From Pseudomonas sp. UYIF39 (GTDB lineage Bacteria > Pseudomonadota > Gammaproteobacteria > Pseudomonadales > Pseudomonadaceae): a stretch of 51,776 bases of DNA. Every line of letters begins with the position of its first letter. The stretch's first letter is position 1. Positions 16,309 through 24,938 of this stretch are shown here, one piece after another. The position numbers were made by a program, and so were the translations under genes. The DNA lies in the NCBI RefSeq assembly GCF_029963765.1, contig NZ_JALBYU010000034.1, positions 1 to 51,776 of the forward strand. The letters run 5' to 3'. The notes beneath the pieces were generated by a model, which saw only the letters and a program-made list of their open reading frames with translations, did no database searches and was not told the origin of the DNA.

Positions 16309-16410
16309 GCGAATGGGCGCCGTTGTGCGTTTAGTGTCTGACCGATAACGGTCAAGCAACGCCCCATCCGAGCCTGACAGGTCGAACCTGCTGCAGCGCC
16401 CCTCGGACAG
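16309..16410 (-). promoter_or_regulatory. SAH riboswitch (ahcY-type) in the sahH leader
   Basis: Read on the minus strand, the leader contains TCCGAGGGGCGCTGCAGC, a small hairpin (CAGGTTCGACCTG), CAGGCTCGGATGG, an optional hairpin (GACCGTTATCGGTC) and then ACAACGGCGCCCATTCG. The P1 arms CCGAG/CTCGG pair, and GGGCGC pairs with GCGCCC to make the pseudoknot of the SAH class. As I recall the published consensus, it has GAGCGC/GCGCTC here, so both sides differ together, which supports pairing. The known class turns gene expression on when SAH is high. It ends about 25 nt before the sahH start. Confidence 0.88.
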
Positions 16411-16460
16411 GTGGCGGGAAAACGGTATCAACTGAAGATGACCGTTTTGAAACGGTGGCG

Positions 16461-16488
16461 ATTATAGCCGTGTGAGCGATACTTCCAA
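16461..16488 (-). promoter_or_regulatory. Sigma-70 promoter of sahH
   Basis: On the minus strand TTGGAA (16488-16483) and a perfect TATAAT (16466-16461) are separated by 16 bp. Transcription would begin near 16454, about 45 nt before the riboswitch. An inverted repeat ACCGTTT/AAACGGT lies at the start of the transcript. Confidence 0.7.
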
Positions 16489-16608
16489 AGCGTTTCTGTT
16501 GGTCAATGTCTGAACGGTAATCGAGGCCATAGCCGATGCTTGATAGAGCTCTAGGTCGGGCTCTGCCATGATGCCCACCATCATTCGGCAAGACGCTCAG
16601 GAGTGAAT

Positions 16609-17010
16609 ATGAATTTCCACACCCGCAAATGGGTAAAACCCGAAGACCTCAACCCTAACGGCACGCTGTTCGGCGGCAGCCTGTTGCGCTGGCTCGACGA
16701 AGAAGCGGCGATCTACGCCATCGTCCAGCTGGGCAATCAGCGTGTGGTTACCAAGTACATTTCCGAGATCAACTTCGTCAGCGCCTCGCGCCAGGGCGAC
16801 ATCATCGAACTGGGCATCACCGCCACCGAGTTCGGCCGCACCTCCATCACCCTGAAGTGCGAAGTACGCAACAAGATCACCCGCAAAAGCATTCTGACGG
16901 TGGACAAGATTGTTTTCGTCAATCTGGGTGAAGACGGTTTGCCTGCACCGCACGGCCGGACCGAGATCATGTACGTCAAAGACCAGTTTAAGGATGACAT
17001 CGCCCCGTAG
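16609..17010 (+). CDS. Acyl-CoA thioesterase, hotdog fold (YciA/BACH-like)
   Basis: This 133-residue hotdog-fold thioesterase hydrolyses acyl-CoA esters in the cytoplasm. The family signature PNGTLFGGSLLRWLDEEAAI (about residues 18-37) includes the catalytic Asn and Asp; FGRTSITLKCEV and KIVFVNLGEDGLPAPHG follow. I chose the ATG at 16609 with AGGAG five bases upstream; a GTG two codons earlier overlaps that ribosome site. The stop codon TAG at 17008-17010 is part of a type A REP element. It is divergent from sahH. Confidence 0.9.
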   Translation: MNFHTRKWVKPEDLNPNGTLFGGSLLRWLDEEAAIYAIVQLGNQRVVTKYISEINFVSASRQGDIIELGITATEFGRTSITLKCEVRNKITRKSILTVDKIVFVNLGEDGLPAPHGRTEIMYVKDQFKDDIAP

Positions 17011-17034
17011 GAGCGAAGCTTGCTCGCGATGGGC
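17006..17034. repeat. REP type A overlapping the thioesterase stop codon
   Basis: The type A core, slightly changed (GTAGGAGCGAAGCTTGCTCG), begins within the last codons of the thioesterase gene and supplies its TAG stop. It is a single unit with no inverted partner within 60 bp. Confidence 0.8.
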
Positions 17035-17118
17035 TCACCTCGGTTTCTGTTGGGGCAGTGAACAGCTCCGAACCCCGCGTGTCGTACCTACATGACACAC
17101 CACTGGTTCCGGAGCTTT

Positions 17119-18006
17119 ATGGACACGCAAAAAGACGGCAAGACCCCGAACCTCTCACCCGAAGAACAGCACGACGTCGACAAGAGCCAGCCGCCACGGG
17201 CGGCGGTGCTGCATGAAATCATCCGCACCCAGGGTGATCAGGAGCTTGAGCGCAGCGTCGCCGCTTTGTGGTGGTCGGCGCTGGCGGCCGGCCTGACCAT
17301 GGGCCTGTCGCTGATGGCCATGGGGCTGCTCAACTCCCGACTGCCGGACGGCGAAGGCTTCAAGGTGATCGCCAGTTTTGGTTACTGCGCGGGGTTTCTT
17401 GCGGTCATTCTCGCCCGTCAGCAACTGTTCACCGAGAACACGTTGACGGCTGTGCTGCCGATCATGACCAAACCCACGCTGAACAATTTCGGCCGGTTGA
17501 TACGGCTGTGGTCGGTGGTGCTGGTGGGCAACCTTTGCGGCACGTTGCTGGTGGCGTATGTGATGCTGAATCTGCCGATTTTCGACAGCAAGACCGACCT
17601 GGCCTTTCTCGATATCGGACGCAAGATCATGGAGAACGACGCCAGCCAGATGTTCGCCAAGGGCATTGTGTCGGGCTGGATGATCGCCACCATGGTCTGG
17701 ATGATCCCGTCCATGGAGAGCGCGAAGATGTGGATCATCATCCTCATCACCTACCTCATGGCGCTGGGGGATTTCACCCACATCGTGGTCGGTTCGGCCG
17801 AGGTCTCGTATCTGGTATTTGCCGGCGAGTTGCCGTGGAAGGATTTCTGGCTGGTGTTCGCCGGGCCGACGCTGGGGGGGAACATCATCGGTGGCAGTTT
17901 CATCTTCGCGCTGATCAGCCATGCGCAGATTCGCAGCGAGAGCGGCCCGCCGAAGAAGTCTGCGGATCAAGGCTCGGAGCCCGACCCGCGGAAGAGCAAA
18001 GAATGA
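17119..18006 (+). CDS. Formate/nitrite-transporter (FNT) family membrane channel
   Basis: This 295-residue protein has a hydrophilic N-terminus of about 55 residues and then six hydrophobic segments of the FNT fold. Typical pieces are FTENTLTAVLPIM, GNLCGTLLVAYVM, KGIVSGWMIATMVWM, MALGDFTHIVVGSAEVSYLVF and the final GNIIGGSFIFALISHAQ. FNT pentamers pass small monovalent anions (formate, nitrite, hydrosulfide). The subfamily with this long N-terminus and GDFTHIVVGS resembles E. coli YfdC, whose substrate is unproven. The start at 17119 has GGAG four bases upstream; an ATG 27 nt earlier has no ribosome site. It is a single gene. Confidence 0.88.
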   Translation: MDTQKDGKTPNLSPEEQHDVDKSQPPRAAVLHEIIRTQGDQELERSVAALWWSALAAGLTMGLSLMAMGLLNSRLPDGEGFKVIASFGYCAGFLAVILARQQLFTENTLTAVLPIMTKPTLNNFGRLIRLWSVVLVGNLCGTLLVAYVMLNLPIFDSKTDLAFLDIGRKIMENDASQMFAKGIVSGWMIATMVWMIPSMESAKMWIIILITYLMALGDFTHIVVGSAEVSYLVFAGELPWKDFWLVFAGPTLGGNIIGGSFIFALISHAQIRSESGPPKKSADQGSEPDPRKSKE

Positions 18007-18047
18007 CCCGTCAGCAGGCTCGGTCCCACGCGGATGTACGCTGTCCA

Positions 18048-18076
18048 TGTGGGAGCGAGCTTGCTCGCGATAGCGG
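18048..18076. repeat. REP type A
   Basis: A full core (GTGGGAGCGAGCTTGCTCGC) with a decayed inverted partner near 18018-18032. It lies between the convergent FNT and MFS genes. Confidence 0.8.
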
Positions 18077-18097
18077 TGTCAGTAGCGATGCAGTTAT

Positions 18098-19267
18098 TCA
18101 GCCGGACACATTGACCGCAGCAGCACCGCGACGTTGCAGATAGATGTAGAAAAGCGCCGTCAGCACCGTCAAGCCACTGACCAGCGCGCCGGTCCACGGC
18201 AAGTCCGCCAGATCCGCACCACTGGCGACGACCAGTCCACCAATCCACGCACCGGCCGCGTTGCCGAGGTTGAACGCGCTCTGGTTCAACGTTGAGCCCA
18301 GATTCGGCGCTTCATGGGCCTGATCGATGATCAGCAGTTGCAAAATCGGGCACAGGGCAAACGCGAAGATGCCCCACAACACCAGGGTGATCGCTGCCGG
18401 GATCACTGAGTGACTGGTCTGTGTGAACGCGGCCAGCACAACCAGCACGGCCAGCGCCATGCCCACCAGCGACGGCAGCAATCGACTGTCAGCCAGGCGA
18501 CCGCCGAGCATGCTGCCCGCGGTCAAGCCGACCCCGAATAGCAGCAGCATGATGGTGACTCCATGCGGACTGACACCGGTGATGTCTTGCAGGATGGGGG
18601 CAATGTAAGTGAATACGCTGAACAGGCTGGTCGACGCCAGCACGCTCATGCCCAGCGCCAGCAACACATTGACCTTGCCCAGCACTTTGAACTCGCTGGC
18701 GAGGTTGGCCTTGTCCATGGCGATGTCCTTCGGCAACCAGACCCACTGCGCGATCGCGGCAATCACGCCGATCACCGACACCGCCCAGAACGTCGAGCGC
18801 CAGCCGGCGTATTGCCCGAGCGCGGTGCCCAATGGCACCCCCAGCACGTTGGCCAGGGTCAGGCCGGTGAACATCATCGCAATCGCCTGGGCGCGTTTGT
18901 TTGGTGCCACCAAACCGGCGGCGACCACCGAACCGATGCCGAAGAACGCACCGTGGCAGAGCGCGGTGACCACTCGTGCGGCCATCAGCGTGGCGTAGTT
19001 CGGCGCCAACGCGCAAAGAATGTTGCCGAGGATGAACATCAATGTCATGCCCAGCAGCGTGGCCTTGCGCGGCATATTGGCGGTGCCGACCGCGAGGATC
19101 GGCGCACCGAACACCACGCCCAGGGCGTAGCCGGTGATCAGCAGGCCCGCGTGGGGGATGCTCACGGCGAGGTCGCGGGCGACGTCGGGCAACAAACCCA
19201 TGATGACGAATTCAGTGGTGCCGATGCCGAACGCGGCAACAGCGAGGGCAAGCAAGGCGAGTGGCAT
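18098..19267 (-). CDS. MFS transporter, AraJ/NepI-like DHA1 group
   Basis: This 389-residue transporter has about twelve hydrophobic segments. It starts MPLALLALAVAAFGIGTTEF and carries the motif A region GVVFGAPILAVGTANMPRK after TM2, ARVVTALCHGAFFGIGS in TM4 and LGVPLGTALGQYAGWRSTFW in TM5. These are hallmarks of the arabinose-efflux-like DHA1 group of proton-driven exporters (AraJ, NepI, YdhP). A TTG two codons before the chosen ATG is an alternative start. Neighbours do not indicate a substrate. Confidence 0.88.
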   Translation of the reverse strand: MPLALLALAVAAFGIGTTEFVIMGLLPDVARDLAVSIPHAGLLITGYALGVVFGAPILAVGTANMPRKATLLGMTLMFILGNILCALAPNYATLMAARVVTALCHGAFFGIGSVVAAGLVAPNKRAQAIAMMFTGLTLANVLGVPLGTALGQYAGWRSTFWAVSVIGVIAAIAQWVWLPKDIAMDKANLASEFKVLGKVNVLLALGMSVLASTSLFSVFTYIAPILQDITGVSPHGVTIMLLLFGVGLTAGSMLGGRLADSRLLPSLVGMALAVLVVLAAFTQTSHSVIPAAITLVLWGIFAFALCPILQLLIIDQAHEAPNLGSTLNQSAFNLGNAAGAWIGGLVVASGADLADLPWTGALVSGLTVLTALFYIYLQRRGAAAVNVSG

Positions 19268-19502
19268 GCGCAAGGTCTCTGTCGGTAGTCTTGACGCTCT
19301 AATCAGGCATACGCATGCCGACGCCCGTTCTCGACGAGAACGGGCGGTGGCAAAAATTTATTGGAATTAGTCTGTGCGCAACTGAGTGCGGCGTGGTCGC
19401 TTGCAGTATAAACAGCTGCTGACATATGGCGAATCAATAATCTCCCCCCGCTTCATGTAGAAAGGAGCATGGGAGGGGGCGGTCAACATAAAGGAGTGTG
19501 CC

Positions 19503-20336
19503 GTGCTTGCAACAGCACTGGTGTTGGTAGCGGCGCTGTTACACGCGGCGTGGAATACCCTGATCAAATTCAGCGCAGAACGATTGTTGGTGGTGGCCTG
19601 CATGGACAGCGTGGCGATGCTGTTTGTCGCCGTGATGCTGCCATTCGTGAACCTGCCACCTATGGACATCTGGCCTTGGATTCTGGCGTCGGCGGCGTTT
19701 GAATTGCTTTACCGCTATTTGCTGATCCAGGCGTACCGGGTCGGCGACCTCGGATTGGTCTATCCGCTGATGCGTGGCTTGTCGCCGCTGGTGGTGCTGG
19801 CACTGACGCTGATTTTTGCCGGGGAAGTGCTGACGAACCAGCAGATCTTCGGGATTCTGCTGATCCCGTTCGGCATGCTGTGCCTGCTCTGGCAGGGCGG
19901 CGGCGGTGCGCGATTGCCGTGGTCGATGCTGCCGGTGGTGGCGTTGATCGGCCTGTGCATCGGCTGCTACACCTTCATCGATGGCCAGGCGTTGCGGCGC
20001 TGGTCGCATCCGCTGGATTATCTGGTGTGGGTCACGTTGCTCAGCGCCTGGCCGTTCCCGTTACTGGCGCTGGTGCGTAAACGACCGGCCTTCATGTTGT
20101 TCTGGCGTGAACAGTGGCGACTGGGGTTGGCGGTCGGGTTTTGCGTGTTGTTCAGCTACGCTCTGGTGCTGCGGGCCATGCAGCTGGGCTCGATTGCCGA
20201 AGCGGCGGCATTGCGCGAGATCAGCGTGATTCTGGTGGTGCTGTTCGGCATGCGTTACCTGAAAGAACCTTTCGGCAGGCCACGGCTCTTAGCCTGTGGG
20301 CTGGTGCTGATCGGCATGCTGGTGATGAAGTTTTGA
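19503..20336 (+). CDS. DMT/EamA-family transporter with GTG start
   Basis: This 277-residue protein has ten hydrophobic segments in two EamA repeats (MLATALVLVAALLHAAWNTL at the start; PLMRGLSPLVVLALTLIFAGE in the first repeat; SIAEAAALREISVILVVLFG and FGRPRLLACGLVLIGMLVM in the second). It is a small-metabolite exporter family. The GTG start at 19503 is decided by AAGGAG six bases upstream. The MAPEG gene follows 40 bp later on the same strand. Confidence 0.88.
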   Translation: MLATALVLVAALLHAAWNTLIKFSAERLLVVACMDSVAMLFVAVMLPFVNLPPMDIWPWILASAAFELLYRYLLIQAYRVGDLGLVYPLMRGLSPLVVLALTLIFAGEVLTNQQIFGILLIPFGMLCLLWQGGGGARLPWSMLPVVALIGLCIGCYTFIDGQALRRWSHPLDYLVWVTLLSAWPFPLLALVRKRPAFMLFWREQWRLGLAVGFCVLFSYALVLRAMQLGSIAEAAALREISVILVVLFGMRYLKEPFGRPRLLACGLVLIGMLVMKF

Positions 20337-20376
20337 CTGGAGCTCAACTCTTGAAACTTGAAGAAGGGATTGCGTT

Positions 20377-20760
20377 ATGACGGTTGCTCTGTGGTGCATT
20401 TTGATCGCGATTTTCCTGCCCTATATCTGCACGGGCATCGCCAGGGCCAGTGGCGGGTTCAGGCTGAAAGACAACCATGACCCCCGTGACTTTCTCGAGT
20501 CACTGAATGGTTTTGGCCGACGCGCGTATGCGGCGCATCTGAACAGTTTTGAAGTGACTCCCGCGTTCGCGGCGGCGGTGATCGTCGCGCACCTGGCCGG
20601 CAATGCCGAACTGGTGACGATCAATGTGCTGGCGGTGTTGTTCATCACCAGTCGGCTGCTGTACATCATTTGCTACTTGGCGGACTGGGCGATTTTGCGG
20701 TCGCTGATGTGGTTGGTAGGGATGGGGTTGATCGTCAGTTTCTTTGTGGTTTCTGTTTAA
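20377..20760 (+). CDS. MAPEG-family membrane protein
   Basis: This 127-residue protein has four hydrophobic segments. The cytoplasmic loop after TM1 (RDFLESLNGFGRRAYAAHLNSFE) matches the MAPEG pattern, where Arg, Asn and Glu contact glutathione in eukaryotic members. Bacterial versions may be glutathione transferases or peroxidases, but few are tested. It is probably co-transcribed with the DMT transporter. Confidence 0.9.
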   Translation: MTVALWCILIAIFLPYICTGIARASGGFRLKDNHDPRDFLESLNGFGRRAYAAHLNSFEVTPAFAAAVIVAHLAGNAELVTINVLAVLFITSRLLYIICYLADWAILRSLMWLVGMGLIVSFFVVSV

Positions 20761-20774
20761 GAGCAAGATCAAGA

Positions 20775-20831
20775 GATCGCAGGCTTCGCCAGCTCCTACG
20801 CTCATCCGCGATTTTGGGCGAGCCTGCGATC
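20775..20831. repeat. REPIN type C, decayed
   Basis: Left arm 20775-20799 (GATCGCAGGCTTCGCCAGCTCCTAC) faces a shortened right arm GGCGAGCCTGCGATC ending at 20831. It lies between the convergent MAPEG and mltA genes. Confidence 0.7.
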
Positions 20832-20839
20832 TTTTGAAT

Positions 20840-22012
20840 TTAAAGCTTGTCGGTCACCTGCGGCACTTGAGGCAGGGCTGCACCTTTAGGCCAGAGCATC
20901 CAGATTTGCCCCTGCTGTTTCATGTCCCCCGCCAATTGCCCGGCCGCTTCGCCGGTGCCCCAGAACAGGTCTGCACGGACTTCGCCGGCAATTGCGCCGC
21001 CGGTGTCCTGAGCGGCAACCGGGCGTACCAGTGCGGTACCGTCCGGTTTAGTGGTCGATAACCACAACAGACTGCCCAGCGGAATCACTTTGCGATCCAC
21101 CGCCGCGCTATAGCCTGCGGTCAGCGGAACGTTCAGCGAGCCGCGAGGCCCTTCGTTGCTGTCCGGGTTGCGGGTGAAGAACACGTAGCTGGGGTTGCTG
21201 CCCAGCAGTTCCGGAATGCGCGTCGGATTGGCCTTGGCCCAATGGCTGATGGCGCCCATGGTCACTTCTTCTTTTTTCAGCTCGCCCTGGTCCACCAGCC
21301 AGCGGCCGATCGGTCGATACGGGTGACCATTCTGATCGGCATACGCAATGCGCAACTGGCGGCCATCATCGAGCTGGATACGACCTGAACCCTGGATTTG
21401 CAGGAATTGCAGGTTCATCGGGTCGGTCAGCCAGGCAACGACAGGAGCCTTGACCCCTTGGGTTTCAATGGTGGCCGCATCGTCGTAAGGCTTGAGTACG
21501 CGACCTTCGAGTCGTCCGCGCAGGCGTTTGCCTTTGAGTTCCGGATAAATGCTGTCCAGAGAGACGATGATCATGTCCTCGGGCACACCGTACACCGGGA
21601 TGTTTGCCACTTCGGTCTGGGTCAGGCTGCCGGGGTAGACCGGCTCGTAATAGCCGGTGATCAAGCCGTTGGGATTGTCATTGGCGGCGCGCAGGCCGTA
21701 GACGTCGAGGTTCTGCTTGAGGAAGCCACGAATGTCGCTGGCGGATTGCGGCACGTTGGCGGCAGCCGCGCACGTCGAACCCCACACCTGGTCGGCTTTG
21801 AGTCGGGTGCAGGCGCTGCGCCACGAACCGAAGCCGGCGACCAGGTCGTTGTCTGACACCGTCGGAAGTGCTTCCCACGTGGCGCTGGAGTAGGTCGCCA
21901 GGGCGTGGGTTTTCGGTGTGTTGTTGTCGCCACCGGTGCAGCCCGCAAGCACGGCCACCATCGGAAGGGTCCAAGCGAGGTTGTGACGCCATGCCTTGAA
22001 ACGGCTGTTCAT
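20840..22012 (-). CDS. mltA: Membrane-bound lytic murein transglycosylase A
   Basis: MltA cleaves peptidoglycan between MurNAc and GlcNAc, forming 1,6-anhydro ends, from its site on the outer membrane. The 390-residue protein has a lipoprotein signal with lipobox LAGC (Cys25). Domain marks are GLITGYYEPVYPGSL, FLQIQGSGRIQLDDG with RIAYADQNGHPYRPIGRWL following, NPSYVFFT and the 3D-domain catalytic region PVAAQDTGGAIAGEVRADLF with the general-acid Asp. I used the ATG at 22012, because the frame open further upstream lacks a signal sequence. It is divergent from the cytochrome c lipoprotein gene. Confidence 0.96.
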   Translation of the reverse strand: MNSRFKAWRHNLAWTLPMVAVLAGCTGGDNNTPKTHALATYSSATWEALPTVSDNDLVAGFGSWRSACTRLKADQVWGSTCAAAANVPQSASDIRGFLKQNLDVYGLRAANDNPNGLITGYYEPVYPGSLTQTEVANIPVYGVPEDMIIVSLDSIYPELKGKRLRGRLEGRVLKPYDDAATIETQGVKAPVVAWLTDPMNLQFLQIQGSGRIQLDDGRQLRIAYADQNGHPYRPIGRWLVDQGELKKEEVTMGAISHWAKANPTRIPELLGSNPSYVFFTRNPDSNEGPRGSLNVPLTAGYSAAVDRKVIPLGSLLWLSTTKPDGTALVRPVAAQDTGGAIAGEVRADLFWGTGEAAGQLAGDMKQQGQIWMLWPKGAALPQVPQVTDKL

Positions 22013-22140
22013 GGAGTAATTCCTTTGTCGGTTGCCTGAGTGCTCCATGCGCTCAAACAACCCGTATTGATAATAGGGCTATTGGTCTTTGCCGATGAGG
22101 CGAGGATACTGGCCGCCGTTTCCCGTGACCTGAAGCCACC

Positions 22141-22590
22141 ATGACTCTTAAAAGACTTTCTGTTGTATTGCTGGCCTGCGTGGCGTTGTCCGCCTGCGGT
22201 GGTGTCGATCCCAACTCGCCGCTGGGTCAGCGCAAGGCGATCTTCAAGCAAATGCTCAAGACCGGCGAAGACCTGGGCGGCATGTTGCGTGGTCGCATCC
22301 CGTTTGACGGTCCGAAATTCGCTGACGGTGCCGTGAAGCTCGATGCGTTGTCCCGTGAACCGTGGAAACATTTTCCTCAAGTGCGCGAAGAAGATCACAC
22401 CAGCGCCAAGAGCGATGTCTGGCAGAAACAGGAGCACTTCCAGGACATGGCTCGCACCCTTGAAGCCGCCACCGGTGAATTGGTGATTGCCAGCAAGGTT
22501 CAGCCTTACAAGGCCAGTAACCTTGGGCCCGCGGTGCAGAAAGTCGAAGATGCCTGCAGTGCTTGCCATAAAGAATTTCGGGATCATTGA
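22141..22590 (+). CDS. Cytochrome c'-type lipoprotein
   Basis: This 149-residue haem protein has a lipobox LSAC (Cys19) and a C-terminal haem attachment site CSACH (139-143), the usual position in the cytochrome c'/c556 four-helix fold. An early helix with KQMLKTGEDLGGML supplies the probable axial Met. It would be tethered in the periplasm and may transfer electrons or bind gases such as NO. No oxidase or dehydrogenase gene is adjacent. Confidence 0.9.
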   Translation: MTLKRLSVVLLACVALSACGGVDPNSPLGQRKAIFKQMLKTGEDLGGMLRGRIPFDGPKFADGAVKLDALSREPWKHFPQVREEDHTSAKSDVWQKQEHFQDMARTLEAATGELVIASKVQPYKASNLGPAVQKVEDACSACHKEFRDH

Positions 22591-22605
22591 GTCCTGAACT
22601 GATCC

Positions 22606-23001
22606 TTACTTATCCAGCTCATCGAGTGCGTCCTGCAGTTCCTTGCGGGACTCGGCGAGTTTGTCTTTGCGCTTGTTGATTTTCTCGGCGTCGCCTTTTT
22701 TCATGGCCTTGTCGAGGTCAGCCTGACGCTTGCTGACTTCGTGCTTGGCGTCGAGCACCTTGTTCTCCCGTTCTTTCTTCAGGGAAGCGTCGGTGCATTG
22801 AGCAGTGACTTCACTCAGGGCCGTTTCAAGGCCTGCCTGCTGATCGGCGTTGCCGTGGGACTTGGCCAGTTCAATCTGGTTGATGATTCCCTGCTTCTTT
22901 GCGGCGCAGCCGGTCAGGCCCGGAGCTTCTTCAGCGGCCATCAGTGGAGCGGCCAGCACGCTGCAAAGGGTCAACAGGGCGAGCGGTGAAAGAAGTTTCA
23001 T
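22606..23001 (-). CDS. DUF1090-family periplasmic protein (YqjC-like)
   Basis: This 131-residue protein has a signal peptide (MKLLSPLALLTLCSVLAAPLMA). The mature part is a highly charged helix: LTGCAAKKQGIINQIELAKS, then long Lys/Glu/Asp heptad-like stretches ending SRKELQDALDELDK, predicted coiled coil. Two Cys (in TGCAAK and AQCTDA) may form a disulfide. It matches DUF1090. Function is unknown. The start at 23001 coincides with the signal peptide; the open frame upstream is not part of it. LigB lies 100 bp away on the same strand. Confidence 0.85.
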   Translation of the reverse strand: MKLLSPLALLTLCSVLAAPLMAAEEAPGLTGCAAKKQGIINQIELAKSHGNADQQAGLETALSEVTAQCTDASLKKERENKVLDAKHEVSKRQADLDKAMKKGDAEKINKRKDKLAESRKELQDALDELDK

Positions 23002-23100
23002 AAAAGCTCCATGTGAAAAAACGATCGGGTCGATGTGGCGATGGGGTGTTTGAGCCCAGCGGCACCATTGGGTTCCCGGGTTGGCGGGCATCGTCGGCCG

Positions 23101-24780
23101 CTAAAAACCGTCAATCCCCGCAAGACGTAATGTTTCACTCAAGGCCAGGACCTGCGGGTCGCGGAAAAATGCGCTCAATTGCGCTGCGCGTCCCGGGCCG
23201 ATGCCGGCCTCCGCCTGCCATTGTTCGATAGTTCGTTGTGCCAGTTCCTGCCATGAATCGGCAAGCCGCGCCTGTCCGGTCGGCGGTAAACCCAGGGCTT
23301 TGAGCCAGCGAGCGAAAGGGCGTTGTCGGGCACTGTTGAAACTGTTCAAAAGACGAGCGCTGCTGCGTTCGCCGAAGCCGTCAATGTTAGCAAGCTCTTG
23401 AGCGTCGAGGGTCAACCAATCCAGCAGGCCATTCAGACGGCCTGTTTCGAATAGTTTCTCCCAAGTGCCTGGACCGACATGGGGCAGGGCCAGTCCCTGC
23501 TTGCCGCTGAGCCAGGTCAGTCGGGCGAGGAATTGGCTTTCGCACCCCGGTGTCGGCTGCCAGCAACTCAAATGATGAAAGTCCTCCGCCAGCGGTACGC
23601 TCAATTCAGCGCGTTGGGTGCTGCGCAGCATGACACCGTCTAACCTTGGAATGGTCAGGCCTGCCAAACTGATGGCGACCTGATCTCCGGGCCGGATATC
23701 CAGTGTTTCCCAGCGTTGCAGCGAGCTCACACTGACTCGCTTGATCTGCCGGTCATCGAGCATTACCGGTGACAATTCCAGTACCGGGGTGATTCGTCCG
23801 GTCCGTCCAATCTTGAAGTGGACCTTGCGCACCTCGGCCAGGGCCTGGGCAAAAGGGTATTTCCAGGCGACGCTCCAATAAGGCGGTTTAGCCTGCCAGC
23901 GCTCGGCGGGTGGGCGCTGATCCTGACGCAGGACGATGCCATCACTGGTAAAGGGCAGTGGCGAGCGATACCAGTGATCGCGCCAGCGTTCAGCGTCGGC
24001 AAATACCTTGATCGAGTGACTGTAAGGTGCGGTGCTCGGGAAACCCAACTCATCCAGGACTGCGATGCGGGCGGGCAAACTGGCCGGGCCTTGGGGCCAG
24101 TCCCAGACAAACAGACCGATCCCGGCAGCTTGCTCAGTGCTCAACTTCTTGCGGGCCATCAAACCGGCCACTGTGGCGCGTGCGTTTAGGCTGCCGGCAC
24201 GGGCCTGTACGTGGTCGGTCAGGCGCCAATAGAGCTCACCTTGCAGCAGCAGGTCCAGCGGCTCTGACAATTGTTGGGGGATGGCGGCGATCTGGCATGC
24301 CGAAGCCGTCCAGTCCTGGCCATTTATTCCGTCACCGCGGCTGATAGCTTGAGTCAGCAGGCCTTTGCGGTAGATCAGCGTCACCGCCACGCCGTCGATC
24401 TTGGGCTGAATCCAGACATCGCTCCGTCCTTTTAGCCAGGCTTCGACGGCGCGACCGTCGTGGAGTTTTTCCAGGCCCGTGTGGGCGATGGGATGAGGAA
24501 TCGTGCCGCCCGCAGTACGTAGCGGTTCCGCAGATTGGCCCAGGTCGAAACAAGTGCGCCATTCGGTCAGTCGCGCACGGGACTGATCGTAGAGTTCATC
24601 GGCGACCAATGAACGGCCGCCCCGGTGATAGCTGTCGTCCCAGAGGTCGATCTGTTTTTGCAGTGACGTGATTTCGTCCAGGGCGCGTGAGGTTGGCCAG
24701 TTGGGGCACTCGGTAGCGTGAGTGGTCAGGCAGAAAATCATCAGTAGAAAACTGAAAAACACGCGCAAGTCGAGCGGCAT
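23101..24780 (-). CDS. ligB: NAD-dependent DNA ligase LigB with N-terminal export-like signal
   Basis: This 559-residue ligase has the length of E. coli LigB and is shorter than LigA (about 670). It keeps the adenylation domain with the nucleotide-accepting Lys127 in KIDG (127-130), an OB fold and a helix-hairpin-helix part (LANIDGFGERSSARLLNSF), but lacks the BRCT domain. The first 22 residues (MPLDLRVFFSFLLMIFCLTT, then HA) look like a Sec signal peptide, which is odd for an enzyme that needs NAD and DNA. E. coli LigB, as I recall, starts in a similar way. It seals nicks in vitro; its cell role is uncertain. Confidence 0.93.
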   Translation of the reverse strand: MPLDLRVFFSFLLMIFCLTTHATECPNWPTSRALDEITSLQKQIDLWDDSYHRGGRSLVADELYDQSRARLTEWRTCFDLGQSAEPLRTAGGTIPHPIAHTGLEKLHDGRAVEAWLKGRSDVWIQPKIDGVAVTLIYRKGLLTQAISRGDGINGQDWTASACQIAAIPQQLSEPLDLLLQGELYWRLTDHVQARAGSLNARATVAGLMARKKLSTEQAAGIGLFVWDWPQGPASLPARIAVLDELGFPSTAPYSHSIKVFADAERWRDHWYRSPLPFTSDGIVLRQDQRPPAERWQAKPPYWSVAWKYPFAQALAEVRKVHFKIGRTGRITPVLELSPVMLDDRQIKRVSVSSLQRWETLDIRPGDQVAISLAGLTIPRLDGVMLRSTQRAELSVPLAEDFHHLSCWQPTPGCESQFLARLTWLSGKQGLALPHVGPGTWEKLFETGRLNGLLDWLTLDAQELANIDGFGERSSARLLNSFNSARQRPFARWLKALGLPPTGQARLADSWQELAQRTIEQWQAEAGIGPGRAAQLSAFFRDPQVLALSETLRLAGIDGF

Positions 24781-24885
24781 CGTGAGCGTCCTTGCTCAAG
24801 TGGAATGCTGGAAGGCTAGGACGGATTTTCAGGATGAGAGGGCCAGCTGTTTTTCAGCGTGTGTCGCCTCTGGAAAGCAGCCAAT

Positions 24886-24920
24886 AAAAAGCCCTGCACG
24901 GCGAACCGTGCAGGGCTTTT
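24886..24920 (-). terminator. Rho-independent terminator of metK
   Basis: A perfect 11-bp stem GCCCTGCACGG/CCGTGCAGGGC with a 4-nt loop, followed on the minus strand by a T run. It begins 19 bp after the metK stop. Confidence 0.93.
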
Positions 24921-24938
24921 GGTACCGCCGGGGAAGTC

